Shown one piece after another: positions 11,561 to 22,979 of a DNA stretch of 64,000 bases. Numbering within the stretch: the stretch's first letter is position 1; each line of letters starts with the position of its first letter. Both the position numbers and the translations under genes were made by a program. The DNA is taken from NCBI GenBank assembly GCA_947579605.1, contig OX388319.1, positions 2,356,001-2,420,000 on the forward strand, given 5' to 3'. Source of the DNA: Athripsodes cinereus (taxonomy: Eukaryota; Arthropoda; Insecta; Trichoptera; Leptoceridae). The notes below the pieces were generated by a model. That model was not told where the DNA came from. It did not search any database and saw nothing but the letters and a program-made list of their open reading frames with translations.

Positions 11561-12164
11561 TATAAGATAAAATTTTCCTCCCGCATTGTGTATCGAAGTC
11601 ATGTGTATATTTTTATCGATTCTTTTAAAAAAATTATTTGCCTAATTCAAAATAAAGGCCATCTTTAATGTTACCCACAAATCTGTGCAATTATATAATT
11701 AAAATTTAATACATAACTTAAATTTAAAATAATACTGTCAAAATGTATTTTAAATCACATTTATTCAAATAAGGATGTACCTTGTTATCTAGAATTGATG
11801 TAGAATGTTGGGTCTAGTCAGAGACAGAAGACCGTTATAAATAAGGCCCAAGTACAATGACTGTAATAATAAAATTGTAAACGTTAATACTGAGGTCTCA
11901 CCTCTTGTTTTCAAATAATAATAATAGACAATAATTAACAATCCATTCATTCATTCACCCGACATCTCTCTCACAAATAATAGACGGATCCAAAATTATT
12001 CGATTGTGAAATTATCCCTTTCACAAACTGCTTCACTTAAGAATAATATAGTAGGTATAACAATCTTTCCGTTTATAAATTTTGCATAGCATGAAAGTTG
12101 AATTTAAGCAGGTAATGTTGGTGCGATTATATTGTGAAAATTTATTTAAATAAATTTAAAATAT
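11561..12164. other. AT-rich, no gene seen
   Basis: No recognised repeat. ATT- and CATT-type simple runs occur at about 11920-11960. Confidence 0.5.
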
Positions 12165-12381
12165 ATTTGCACTTGCGCGCTTGCCTTTGAGTCACGATGT
12201 CCCGGATTCGATTCCCGCCAGGGCAAAATGAAGAATGACCTTTTTCAGATTGTCCTGGGTCTGGGTGTTACATTTATATATGTTTAGTGCATTGTATATA
12301 TCTATCGTCGTGTTAGTACCCATAATACAAGATTCAAATCTTAGTTTGGGAGTAGCTCGGTCTGTGTGAATTGTCTATACA

Positions 12382-12417
<36 letters not shown>

Positions 12418-12420
12418 AGT
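12165..12420 (+). mobile_element. SINE family S1 with (TTG)n tail
   Basis: A tRNA-derived head with B box GGATTCGATTCCC (12204-12216) is followed by the family body: GTCCTGGGTCTGGGTG, CATAATACAAGATTCA and AGCTCGGTCTGTGTGAATTG. It ends in about eleven TTG units at 12384-12416. This is the cleanest S1 copy in the window and defines the family order. Confidence 0.8.
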
Positions 12421-12794
12421 TGTTATATAAATTTGAAAAACACTTATATTATCACTATGATTGTTTTGTATTTAATCAATTTTCAATTTATTAGCAAAAC
12501 AGTACACGCCATGTCTGTATACTTCTTCAGCACTATATTTATTGCGTTTGAAAATTATCGGTCTCTGTTCAATTTTCCCTAATACATGTGCTTTTTTCTT
12601 TCACGTAAAATTACGCCAAGCAGATCTTCTCCTTTTCCTCCTTTCTTTTCCCTATCTTTTCATATTCTATGTGTGCCTTTTTACATAGTGTTCATTTTTC
12701 TAGTGTTTTATATTTATGTATTTTTAATTTTAGCTAGTCCCAAATTAATTAATGAGCTTTGTTAAATGGGTCCCAACGTGACACTGATTTGAAA
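12421..12794. other. T-rich, no gene seen
   Basis: Pyrimidine-rich sequence with a CTTTTCCTCCTTTCTTTTCC run at about 12630. No family recognised. Confidence 0.45.
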
Positions 12795-12892
12795 AAAGTA
12801 ATGATTAATTTTGTCCAAGCCGAGAATCGAACTCAGTACCTTTTGACTCAAAAACAAAAGCGTTACATCCGCTCATCCACTGTCGGCTTTTG
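12795..12892 (-). mobile_element. SINE family S1, head only
   Basis: The complement reads a tRNA-like head with GAGTTCGATTCTCGGCTTGG as B box region. No S1 tail follows, so only the 5' part remains. Confidence 0.55.
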
Positions 12893-13017
12893 TAACAATG
12901 GTATTAAAATCAAGAATTGATAAAAAAAATTCGCGAGAACAGATTTCTAAAATTCTGTCCATTCCACTCCACGAAGAACTTTCAACGCCGTAATAACATT
13001 TTTCAGTCTTAAGAAAG

Positions 13018-13150
13018 ATTTTTAATTATTAATAATTAGTTTCATATGTACTACACCATTTAAATTACATAATAAACTAATTCTTAATAATTAAAAATGT
13101 TTTGTGATTACCACATGGTTAGTGCCAATAAAATCAAACAAATTCTTAAT
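13018..13150. repeat. Repeat F with AT-rich foldback, copy 1
   Basis: Arms at about 13019-13042 and 13073-13096 pair with one mismatch around a 30-nt loop. The right arm plus the following CACATGGTTAGTGCCAA block recurs at 38406-38510. Confidence 0.6.
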
Positions 13151-14559
13151 AAAGGTGGTCACAAAGCTTAATCAAAGAAAAATTGAAATATGAAGGTATG
13201 AGAAAAAAGAAATAATAAACAAGTCTAGAAAATGTTGTGTTTATTACGTAAGAAAGCAATAACAACAAAAATTATTTTAATAACATGGAAAACTCAAGTC
13301 CTAGCAAGTATAAGATATTACCTTTATTCGGTATTTAAGGGAAGGTTTCACCCTTACGGTGATAAATAATTTACGCTTCACCCTGTTCACGGTCCGCTAC
13401 TACGGGGTTGATTTATATTAGTCCCTGAAACTCACCCTTCTGAATGTAAGACCGCCATTCCGCCAGCTTTTCGACCCCATTTTCACCCCAATGTCCAGTA
13501 CGACTATAATAATATACTACTGCTGTGTATATTAAAACATACGTATTGTTATTACTATATTATTTTATTATCTTACACGGTTAAATCAAAATGAATTATT
13601 TTCAAAAAGACTGTTTTATTTTTCAGGATAATTCTTGTAGAAGAAAAACGTATTACTGAAATCCTTTTCAACAGTTAAGGCTCTATGGTGATAGATGTTT
13701 CTTTGAAGAATAAAATTAATTTTATGGTGTTTTGTCTTTCATTATAACGACATAACGTCTGTATTCTACTTAAAACGCTACTTAACAACAGACAAGGAGT
13801 TCGAATCCTAACGTGGAAATGGAAGTTATAAAATTTAAATAAAAATGGATTAAGGCCTTAAATTGGCATAGAATCAAACAATCAAGGCATAGAAGAATTA
13901 AAATACTAAAGAAATTCTTAGGAATTTAAATATGAAAATTTGCACAACGTTTAAACTGTGGAAGCACGATTCTCCTTTTGAGATGACTGCTTAGAAAAAT
14001 ATCGATGATTTTGTGGGGCTTAATACTTACGGTACATAGAAACTTGATAAGAAAAAAAAAATGTTCAAGTCAGGTCTTACCACTACATAGGTACTAAAGA
14101 TAATATGAATTGGCAATTGTTGATAACAGGTCCTTCACCTTGAATCAGGATTAGTGTGGGTCGGAATAATCTCACTATTACGCCTTTAATTCTCCTCAGA
14201 TAATATGTTAAAGCATGTCTACGTTTTATACATATTTTGCTGTTAGCTTTAAGCTCGACTCTTTAAAATATACCTACAATGAATATTCATGAAATGGCAA
14301 AAAAACGCAAGAGATAAAATAACTTGATGATCTGTAGATTCATCTGCGTGTAATAGACCTCTCACTATTAGGCAGATATTCGTTAAACACCATGTTTAAG
14401 AAGTTCAGCATTTACGAGGATCAATTCAACGATGAGTGCCTTACTTACTCACGAAATCACACGAAAAAGATGATTTGTTTATTTATTGTATACAGTTAGT
14501 TAGCCCGTCGTCGGTCAACTTAAATTTGAGGTTATAATAATTATATAATTTGGAATTAT
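13151..14559. other. No gene seen; possible tRNA-like head
   Basis: AT-rich except for 13335-13495, which is GC-richer and unrecognised. AGGAGTTCGAATCCTAAC at about 13797 resembles a Pol III B box and could mark a decayed SINE head, but no family body follows. Confidence 0.4.
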
Positions 14560-14567
14560 AATAAGAT

Positions 14568-14885
14568 TTGGTCAGCAACTCGGAGGTTTTGAGAAGAGCC
14601 AATTGCAGTAGACAGCTGCTGAAGGACGTTAAGGTCCGTAAGATTTCATATCTGGGTCACGTTCTGCGGGGCGATAAGTATAGTTTGCTCCAGCTGATAC
14701 TGATGGGGAAGATTGAGGGGCAGCGTGGTCCTAGTAGAAGGCAAACGTCTTGGCTGCGCAACATAAGAGACTGGACCGGGATGAGACATGTGGGGGAGCT
14801 GTTCCGGATCGCGCAAGATAGAGAAGCCTTCGCCAGAGTGATTGCCAACGTCGGGGGGACCTGATACGGCACGAGAAGAAGAAGA
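14568..14885 (+). pseudogene. RTE-clade LINE C-terminus
   Basis: A 98-codon frame encodes the RTE C-terminal domain in order: NSEVLRRANCSRQLLKDVK, RKISYLGHVLRG, LLQLILMGKIEGQRGPSRR, SWLRNIRDWTGM, LFRIAQDREAFARVIANVGG and a stop. The GHVLRG, GxRG-R-R and A-x-DR-x-x-F features are the usual RTE/BovB-like C-terminal signature. EN and RT domains are absent. The stop is followed by GGCACGAGAAGAAGAAGAAT, a GAA-rich tail. The first Met is not the element's own start. The copy at 42440-42580 (- strand) is the same family. Confidence 0.8.
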
Positions 14886-15669
14886 ATAAGGATAAAGAAT
14901 ACTTTTTGTATTTGTTTAATAGTTCTGTATGCGAAAATAGCCAACGACCTATGGAAGATAAGAAAGAGTACAATATAAAAAAGATAAAAGTTTGTACAGA
15001 GGGCATAAATATGCCTAATTGTTTGTAAAATGTTTCTCCAACTGACAGACAAACGTGTATACCCGTCAACTGGTCAAATTATTAATACGAGGATTGTCTT
15101 CTTGAGACAAAACCCATACTCCGTTTCATCTTATAAGACTATCTGTTACGGCGGTTTTGTAACAAGACTTAAGATTATTTAGAAGGTTTCGATAACGGGC
15201 AATTTATAATCAAACACATCGACTGCCCAATTCCATAACTCAACAAATGAGAAATGTATTTAATTTGATGAATTGTCATTTTTGTAATTTTTAGTATATT
15301 TATATCATGCTTGAAAAACACAACAGAAAGTGATAAATGATGTACAATTATCGCACTGTTCTAGACATACGTTGTCTTTGTTCCTTTCAATAGTTAAACA
15401 ATTCGAAATATTTATTTGTGGAATTGAAAAAAGGTACATCTGTTTATTTATTTTTTTTATTTATTGATCATTATTACAAAATATTTGAAAATACATATGG
15501 ACAGAAACAATACACACAATCACAAAGCAAAGACAATGCATCATCCTACTCAACCCGCACCCATGATCTAACCCTTTGCTTTACATATAATACCAAGCCC
15601 ACAAGTTTGTCACCTATTACAAAAATTATAAAAAAAAAATGAAAAAAAAAACAACAAAACACCAATCCA
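14886..15669. other. No gene seen; T-rich repeat-like stretch
   Basis: 15430-15660 starts with TTTATTTATTTTTTTTATTT and looks like the antisense of an A-tailed retroelement 3' UTR. The open frames here have no recognisable motif. Confidence 0.4.
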
Positions 15670-15676
15670 ACATGCT

Positions 15677-16050
15677 TTGGTTCGCAGCATCTTAGAATCG
15701 GCTTCAGTTATATGGAACCCTTGCGAGGCTAGATATTGTCTAATGTTGGAGAAGGTCCAGAAAAGGTGTTTAAGAATGATTTACTTCTATACATTTGGAT
15801 ACTATCCTTATTTGTTTCCATCTGCTTTCATACTGGGTTGTCTGGGATATGATACGCTGGTGCACCGTCAGGATGTGTATTGTGCGAGGCATTTTTTCAA
15901 ACTCTTGAGTGGCTTTATAAGTAATCCAATGATTTTGAGTGAGTTTTGTATCTACGTCCCAGTATCGTTCAATCGTTCTCGACAGCATTTACTTTTTTAC
16001 CCCCCTGGTAGCAGAACAAACATAATACCAAACTCTCCTGCCGGAAAGGC
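15677..16050 (+). pseudogene. Jockey/CR1-type LINE C-terminus
   Basis: The open frame reads VRSILESASVIWNP, MLEKVQKRCLRMIYF, LHRQD-like VHRQDVYCARHFFKLLSG, then SRQHLLFYPPGSRTN and NSPAGKAINFF. These are the conserved post-RT blocks of jockey-like and related LINEs (ILEYxSVVWxP, LExVQ-x-x-FLR, RTN-x-x-xNSP). The frame begins at TTG and is an internal fragment rather than a translated start. A T run and an S2 fragment immediately follow, so the 3' UTR is missing or replaced. Confidence 0.75.
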
Positions 16051-16055
16051 TATAA

Positions 16056-16112
16056 ATTTTTTTTTTTTTTTAAAAAGATATATCTGGGTTTTGTTTGTTA
16101 TAAACCGAATTG
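16056..16112 (-). mobile_element. SINE family S2, tail fragment
   Basis: Oligo-T followed by GATATATCTGGGTTTTGTTT and TTATAAACC, the complement of the S2 tail. It abuts the end of the LINE fragment. Confidence 0.6.
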
Positions 16113-16189
16113 TTTAATAATTTGAATGTTCATGTCGATATTTTCAACATAACATACAATGACTTGGCCAGGATAGAGATTCTCCTTTG

Positions 16190-16320
16190 ATTGTCTCTTT
16201 TTGATATCTTTTTTTTTCTTGACTTGGCATTTCTTTGTTTTTTTGTTTTTTCATTTTTCCTGCTGAGACCGCCTTGGCCAAAAGCTGTTATGGTCTCAGT
16301 GCAGGGTGATGTTTTGTTAT
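16190..16320 (-). repeat. Repeat D, longest copy
   Basis: In reverse orientation: CACCCTGCACTGAGACC, CAGCTTTTGGCCAAGGCG, GTCTCAGCAGG and an A-rich stretch reaching AAAAAGATATCAAAAAGAG. TGAGACC and GGTCTCA can pair into a 7-bp stem. Confidence 0.65.
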
Positions 16321-16740
16321 AATAATAATAATAAAAAGCAGCCAAAAAAGACAATCAGACTGCGCGTGCGCGCCGGAACAAGCAAGTTAATCAGGACTAT
16401 GCAGTGATAATCCGCAGCAACCTCACTAGGCGAGTGCCTGTATCGAGAAACATCAAGAAAGTACCGTAACAACCAATCCACCCTGAAATCGCACAAAGAA
16501 ATTACACAACATGTAGAAATAGCCTCTTCTTTGCTTCCTTTCTACCCGTATCAAGCAAGTTTTTTTTTTTATTTTATTTATTTATTTATTTAAGTACATA
16601 AGACAAACTATAACAAATTACCAATAAAAATAAAATATTCAAAATCTTCGACTTGCCGAGTTATGGAACTGGACGTTCAATATTTTCTTTTTGATGTACC
16701 AACATAAACCTATTGGGACTGATCAAATCAAGTATTTTGT
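16321..16740. other. No gene seen
   Basis: Includes a T-rich TTTATTTATTTATTTA run at about 16575-16595 that resembles an antisense retroelement tail, and GCGCGTGCGCGCC at 16362-16374. Confidence 0.45.
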
Positions 16741-16880
16741 AGCTTCATCAATTATCAACAATGCAGCACACCTGGCTGAGAACAGAACAGGATGGCGCAG
16801 GGTTCTGCATGTGATGCCATCCGGAGATCACTACTTCTAGAATTGGGGAAATGACTGAAGAAAGAGAGAAAAAGAACCTT
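16741..16880 (+). pseudogene. RTE-like LINE extreme C-terminus
   Basis: The frame NAAHLAENRTGWRRVLHVM ending at the stop 16838-16840 matches the terminal A-x-DR-x-x-WR-x-x-V block that closes many RTE-type ORFs. A purine-rich GAAAGAGAGAAAAAGAA tail follows. Only about 25 codons survive. Confidence 0.55.
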
Positions 16881-17134
16881 TTATACATTACCGAATGAAC
16901 TTAATTTCTACAGCTTATTTGCATGCAATGGTCTCACCTGAAACAAAAAATAAAGAAGATATAAATAAAAGTTATTTTTTTTATTAAAAACAAATCAATA
17001 AAGATAAAGAATAAGTCCCTCACTTATTTCTGTAAGTTTTAAGTATCTTGAAAAGAGTAGACATTTGTTAATAAGCATAAATATAAAAAAATAAAAAATC
17101 AATTCAAATCAGCAATGATAATGTTTGCCGTCAA

Positions 17135-17167
17135 AATCGAATGCCATATTTTTTATGGCATTCGATT
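17135..17167. repeat. Perfect 14-bp hairpin with T5 loop
   Basis: AATCGAATGCCATA (17135-17148) pairs exactly with 17154-17167 around five T. No partner or gene is close by. Confidence 0.7.
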
Positions 17168-17755
17168 GTATGTATGTTTTTCACAAGGAGTTTCTTCACT
17201 GGCTACACCATTTATGGGAGGAATACTGTTGTAAAAAACAGGAAAGCTGAAATATATTATGAATGTAACCAATGTAAAAATTAGGGCTCAATCGCTATCT
17301 GAATAGAGCGAAATCAAATATTTAAATTAAATTTTTCTTTCAAACCAAAGTATTCTTAAGATTAAAGTTTGAAATAGTTGGTAAGTTATTGAATCAGTAA
17401 ATACTGAAAACAGGCTGCTTTTCCTTATAATAATAATAATAATATTCGAAGTAGCATATTTCCAGCGCGCGAGCGCCGAATCCCACTACAACTAAACGTT
17501 CTTATCTTCACGGACCATAAGTTAGAGAACAAAGGGGTCGGCAGATCAAGGAACGACAAGAAATAATGTCAATTAAATTTTTCAAGTTTGAAATCAATTT
17601 ATTTATATTTAAATTTCTAATACTAAACGCTCACACTGCGGCCGGAGATTCTTAATGTATTAACATCACCTAATTGATAGAATATATCGATCCTTATTTT
17701 GTAATTTGACACTTAACATCGGGTAAAAATAAGCCTCTTTTAATGATTTATTTAT
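17168..17755. other. AT-rich, no gene seen
   Basis: A GCGCGCGAGCGCC patch at 17465-17477 stands out. Otherwise nothing recognised. Confidence 0.45.
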
Positions 17756-17806
17756 AAGGCGCCGTTTTACGATCCTTCGACCGCCTCAAGGGCGCCGCAG
17801 TGAAAA
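17756..17806 (-). repeat. Solo CR1/L2-like LINE 3' hairpin
   Basis: AGGCGCCGTTTTACGATCC and CGCCTCAAGGGCGCC form the complement of the 3' terminal hairpin shared by the LINE ends at 5600, 59105 and 62867. No coding sequence adjoins it, so this is an extreme 5' truncation. Confidence 0.65.
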
Positions 17807-18429
17807 TCGGTGGTATGCATTTAATATTATAATTGATGTACTCAACAAAGACACAACATAATTTATTAGGCATTTAATACACACAAATCATATATCCTAT
17901 ATATAAAACAAGAAGATAAAACCAGTTAATACGAATAATACTAAGGAGAGAGAGAGAATACTTCCAAGTTTCCAACCCCTGGTCGAGAGTATGAAAACGA
18001 GTCGATAAATCTCGCTACGTACTTTTAACGAGGAAAACGAAGCGAGGCGTTCGTTCTCCTTTTAATCCTTGCAGTTAAAAATGTCACTTGCTTATTCCTT
18101 GCTTGCTTACTTTCTAGCTTGCTTGTTACTGTGTTATTATTTCTATACATTCAGTACTACGAGTACCTACCAAAAGGGGTGAAGTCAGGGAAAGAAGCAA
18201 AGGGGGTTTAGTCCGGGATAGTGTGAGAAGGAAATATTATATATACGTAAATCTGTATTTACGTTGACGATGTGTTATCTAATATTTACGTTAGATTTTC
18301 TGGAAATACGTTGTATAAACAAGTATATTACTTTTACTTAAATTTTAAATTAAGTTAAGTTTTTACTTAAATTTTACTTAAATTTTAAATTAAGTAACAA
18401 AATATCTTTAAATAATTTCAAAACCAGGA
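17807..18429. other. No gene seen; short AT tandem repeats
   Basis: 18325-18395 repeats TTACTTAAATTTTAAATTAA with small variations. A GAGAGAGAGA run lies at 17944. Confidence 0.5.
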
Positions 18430-18870
18430 TGGAACACTTTTGGAGAGATGGAGTGAAGTTTCATGTGGAGAGGAAGGAAGGAGCAGCAATCGCTGAGAAG
18501 AATGGTTGGTAGAACGTTGCGTGATAGAGTGTGGAATTAGTAAATTAAAAGAAAAAGAAGATGCGAGAGGAATATTATGGATAGATTGCGTGTAAATAAG
18601 TTACGATGGTTTAGATATGTGGAACGATTGGATGAAGAAAAGATGACCAAGAGAACATGCTAATCTGAAAAAGGTAGTGTGAGAGAGCACAGACGTCCAG
18701 TAACCACGTGGCTTGATAACGTCAATCAAATGCTCAAGGAATGTCGTGTGTTAAATGAGAGAAATCCTCTTGAGAAATCGTACGATTGTAGACGAAGCGA
18801 AAGAAGTATGTTAAGATAGATCTTTATGGCGTTTCGCTCTCTCTGCCTACCACACTTGGGATAAGACGCG
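18430..18870 (+). pseudogene. RTE-like LINE C-terminus, heavily decayed
   Basis: Multiple frames together read MVGRTLRDRV, MDRLRVNKLRWFRYVERLDE, TKRTC, then SYDCRRSERSM and FRSLCLPHLG. This is the order of the window's most repeated LINE (LRWFGHVERM, NRRACM, AKEVCKDRSKWRS, SAYP). It ends at the conserved CACACTTGGGATAAGACGCG stretch. Several stops and frameshifts interrupt it. Confidence 0.65.
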
Positions 18871-19624
18871 AAGGTATAAATAGATTGAGTGAGACGTGAG
18901 TGCAGTGGAAGCTAAAGTGCAGTACAATATCAGTATTGTTTCAAGACACGACACCTATATTTCTTAAAACTTTCTTGCCCAAAATGATCAGTTCCAGCAT
19001 ATTGTACTATTTTCTTTAGATCACAAACCCTAAATGAAAGTCCGTTTAAGTAATTAAACATTATCAGTTCCGCAATCACGTTTCGTTTTTTGAGGTCAAG
19101 AAAAATGTTAATTTGAAAATGTTCTACCATTCTCAAATAATTCTCTCAAACATTATTTCCATTAGCACAGAGTGTTATGAATAATGTACCCATTAAACAT
19201 ATTAGTATATACGCACATTTAGCTATATACAAGACAGGAACGTAGAAGTCCCATTCTCACAAGCAATCCAAAGTATCTTTAATTAAATGTTTGTCGCTAG
19301 CTGAATGCTGGAAATGTGTTGAGGAATTCCCGGACTGGAATCCGTCGTACTCGGGGAGAACCCTCACTTCTGCGAGATGAAGGGTCGTGTATCTTGCGAA
19401 TACCGTTGATTTTAAGCCTGCTTTAGTTATTACACCCATAAAGCTTGACCTATTATTAATATGACTGTGTTAGACCCGTTTGGTTGAAATTTAATAGACG
19501 TGTCCATCCGAAATAATATACGTATTAAACATCGTTGATATCAATGCGAAATAAAAAAAACCCTCTACTCGAACTGTCATATATTTTTTATAAAATTTAG
19601 AAATATACGTTAGTAGTTTTTTTA
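18871..19624. other. No gene seen
   Basis: A short GC-richer part at 19315-19400 was not recognised. The small - strand frames lack motifs. Confidence 0.45.
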
Positions 19625-19775
19625 AGATATTAAACATCTTCAGATCAGCAATAAGGCACGCCACCCATCCTGAATGGCTTGTCATTTAATGGCACAGAGA
19701 GGGTGAAGTTTATTGCATGCATATTCATTAAAAGCAACTGGGATGCTGGCCACCCTACTAATGCAAGATGTAATG
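19625..19775 (-). repeat. Repeat family S3, decayed copy
   Basis: Contains the complements of the AAGATGTTTAATATC and GATGGGTGGCGTGCC-type blocks and of GCCAGCATCCCAG. It runs directly into the palindrome that begins at 19776. Confidence 0.5.
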
Positions 19776-19990
19776 ACGGGATGGATGGATAATAGTTTAT
19801 TCATTCATAGCATCATCAATACATACATGCATACCATCATGTATGTATTGATGATGCTATGAATGAATAAACTATTATCCATCCATCCCGTATTTATAGC
19901 ATCATCAATACATACATACATACATGATGGTATGTATGTATGTATTGATGATGCTATGAATGAATAAACTATTATCCATCATCCCGTAGC
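19776..19990. repeat. Compound palindrome (51-bp perfect arms plus second hairpin)
   Basis: 19776-19826 and 19841-19891 are exact inverted copies (51 bp) around a 14-nt loop. A second hairpin follows, 19897-19922 against 19931-19956 (26 bp, 8-nt loop). The unit TGAATGAATAAACTATTATC then occurs again at 19957-19976, so the distal arm is present twice. Perfect pairing over 51 bp implies a recent origin. Confidence 0.9.
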
Positions 19991-20044
19991 ATCATCAAAC
20001 CTGTGCTGAATTTAAAATAGACAGTTCAAACACTTGTAAATAGA

Positions 20045-20305
20045 GTCTAGTACTACTATTACTACACCATCATGGTATATTCCACAATTGAGGTAGCCAG
20101 CAGATCAGATGCATGTTACAAACATGCGAGATGATTTCTTCGTGTCAACAAAAAATAAAGATATTCAGGATAAGGGGCATATCTCAACCTGAAATTTAGA
20201 TGTAAATATTTTTATTTTTTTCTAACACCTGCCTTTTACAGGATACTTGAAAACTTACAGAAATGAGTGGGTGACCAATTATTTGCCAGGAGCTCCACCT
20301 AATTA
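20045..20305 (+). repeat. Repeat family S3, near full length
   Basis: Shows all family blocks: CACCATCATGGTATATTCCA, GGTAGCCAGCAGATCAG, GTTACAAACATGC, ACCTGCCTTTTACAGGATAC, CTTGAAAACTTACAGAAATG, GAGTGGGTGACCAATT and the GGAGCTCCACC end. Confidence 0.75.
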
Positions 20306-21195
20306 AAAAATTGATACTTATACCTATTATAATTTTTGGTTAGTTGTAAGAAATCGCATCATTTTTCTAAAAACACACTCACTGTTTATTGGTCGCATAT
20401 AATATAAGGTGTCAAAAACTAAATTAATAAATATGAATTTTACAATCAGATACTTCTACGAGTGGTTCCTTGAATGGCAGGATTTTAATTGCTTGTAACA
20501 CAACAAAATGTTTTAAGGATGACAATATATTGTAATACTTCAATAACTAGAATAATTTACACCATACCACTTTGCTAATTAATAAACAAGAAATTAAAAC
20601 AAAACAATTCTACTACATATTACTACTACTTGTATTATTCAACTCAAACACATTTCGACAATATCAACACAATTAACTAAATATTAGAATAATTGTTATC
20701 TCGTCGTAAGTTCCAACATAGGCAGGCACAGGGAGAGAAATGTAGTAGTAATATTTGTATTTATTCAAAATAATGTAATGTTATATTTTGTGTTGGAAAC
20801 AAATGAAGAGAGCTTAGAGTCAAAAGTGGCTGAAAGCGACAATATTTCGGTGGTTTTGATTAAATTTTATTATTGATTTATTTATTTATTTAAAATCATA
20901 TACGGCGTGAGCCTTTAACATATTAACAAAAAGTATAACAGACAACAATTATGCTTCTATACCGGGAATGGAAATATGTAGAACATGATGAAAATGACGG
21001 GGCAGAATTCCATTCTGGCATCGACACTTAAACCAACAATTTGCATCAATATATACCTATCGATCTATTCGATCTATACCTATAAATCAAAATGAAAACA
21101 ACGAATTTGTTTTTTTTAGAATAAAGAAAATATGTTTTGAAATTCAATATTTTAATTGTATTTTTTTCCCATTAAATTGTTTACAGTCAATAAAC
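20306..21195. other. AT-rich, no gene seen
   Basis: 20876-20960 has TTTATTTATTTATTTAAAAT followed by ACGGCGTGAGCCTTTAAC. A similar ACGGCTTACGCCTTTTA lies at 23863, so both may be antisense tails of one retroelement family. Confidence 0.45.
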
Positions 21196-21199
21196 AGTA

Positions 21200-21425
21200 A
21201 TGACAAAAATCGGGAGTTATGGATGTCGTCGTAAGAATGGAAAAGTTAAAGTGGAACTGAAAAGATAAAAAAAATAGAGGAAGACCTCCCACACGATGGT
21301 CTGACGGCATTAGAAGAATCGTTAGTTACTGGTTGCAGAAAGTCCAGGACAGTGAGGCTTGGAGACATAATATGGGGGAGGTTTATTTTCAGCAGTGGAC
21401 AGGATTAGCTATACAAGTGAGTAAG
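21200..21425 (+). pseudogene. RTE-like LINE C-terminus
   Basis: Reads NRGRPPTRWSDGIRRI, VSYWLQKVQDSEAWRHNMGE and VYFQQWTGLA. The GRP-x-x-RW-x-D-x-I-R block and the D-x-x-x-W-R terminal block are standard for RTE-type ORF ends. 5'-truncated, with a stop just upstream of GRP. Confidence 0.65.
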
Positions 21426-22024
21426 TAAATACAATAAAGAAAGAATGAATGAACAAATAAATATTTCATTCCTGCTACATGTAAACTTAAAACACATTCA
21501 AAGATATAAAATAACATAAAGTTATCACAAAAAATAATAATAAGCATCGAAATATAACAACCGTTTTCACCATTTTATATTTGCACTTAGACGCTTTTGA
21601 TTCTGAGGTCAGATACTGAGAGAATATTATAGTAATTAATATGTCGGATCGTGTGTGCGATGGAACCCGTATTAATTTCGTAATAATTAATTATAGATTG
21701 AACACAGAACGTATTTGAATTTGTTCGAATGATAGATTCGAAACAAAAGCTAGGTGTTTCAATGTAATAAAATCATTGGTGTATTGTATTTCGGAACCCA
21801 CATAATATTGTATGGGATAATAATACTATCTATAGGTAATTTCTAAATCAAACATTGATCTATGTCAATCACTAGATGAGATACATAGAACTAAATTGCT
21901 ATTTTTTTACATTTAATTTCAAATTGAGGTGACGAACAGACAAAGGAAGTAACCCTCAAAAACGGAAATATTAATCAACATTAATAAGTAGGTAGGTACA
22001 GTGAAATATTGTGAATTTTGTAAA
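21426..22024. other. AT-rich, no gene seen
   Basis: No recognised repeat. Confidence 0.5.
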
Positions 22025-22305
22025 ATATTACTTAAACTTACTATTACTTCTACTCCACCATCACATCATATTCCACAAGTGTGATAGCCAGCAGAATAAC
22101 AGCATGTAATAAACATGCGGATTTTCATCTCCTTGCCGATAGTAAAATGACATTCAGGATGGGTGGCATGCCTAATCGCTGAATTGTAGACGGTATTTTT
22201 CTCATACGAGAGGTTTTCGAACACCTGCCTTTCACGTGACACTCGAAAATGTTCAGAAAAAGTGGGGAACATTTCCTTAACCGGGAAATACGGGATACAG
22301 AAGAC
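22025..22305 (+). repeat. Repeat family S3, near full length
   Basis: Has CACCATCACATCATATTCCA, GATAGCCAGCAG, CATGTAATAAACATGC, CATTCAGGATGGGTGGCAT, CGAACACCTGCCTTTCACG and GACACTCGAAAATGTTCAG. The 83-codon frame on the - strand inside it is not a gene. Confidence 0.75.
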
Positions 22306-22733
22306 GTAATCGGTCATTTTTATTCACTTCAAGCGTATAATTTGTACAATATCTGAATACCTACGGTACAACAACAAGCAACATAAGTCAATAGATACTT
22401 AACAACTCTAGTTTCATAGGAAACTGAAGAGGAGTAAATTTGCATATGTAATAAGTAACACATTACTTTAAGGATCCATTACACTTCTAGTAATACGCAG
22501 TACATGTACTTCATCGAAATCAAATTGAGCTAATTTTAGCTGCTTTGTTTCGAACAATTTCCAGGTATTCGACCATCAAATAATAATAGACAAAAGGTGT
22601 TCAAAGTGCTCTTTGAAACGTTATTCAGAATGTAAAGAGGACGTTTGTAAAAGGAGATAGTAGAAATACAGGTAATTTCGTTTGATACGCCTGCTTTTTG
22701 AGGAAATTTCGACAAATTGAATTATTATTAAAT
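22306..22733. other. No gene seen
   Basis: AT-rich unique-looking sequence. Confidence 0.45.
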
Positions 22734-22979
22734 CAATCGAGGCTATCAGCGCAAAAGTAGTGCTACCCCAGACTACTTCTTTAGGAAATAATGAGGTAAT
22801 GAGGAATTAAAACTTGGTTAAATTTTTGTGAACATTATTTTAATTGATTTATTTTTTTAAAGGTGGCTTGCTCCACTATTGCATTGAAAGTTCATAATGT
22901 AAGAAATGTATTTTACACTAGAACCGTAACCAAACAAAAATTGTGGGTTACACCACTTTTGCGCTAATAGCCTCAATTG
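22734..22979. mobile_element. MITE with about 36-bp terminal inverted repeats
   Basis: 22734-22770 and 22944-22979 are inverted copies with a few mismatches, both containing AGCGCAAAAGT and GAGGCTAT or the complement. The interior (about 175 bp) is AT-rich and non-coding. I could not see a convincing target-site duplication, so the superfamily is undetermined. Confidence 0.7.

Noticed and set aside
12165..12230. tRNA gene suggested by a good B box
   Set aside because: The cloverleaf is incomplete and the sequence continues into the dispersed S1 SINE body; the same holds for 33826, 44214 and the other SINE heads.
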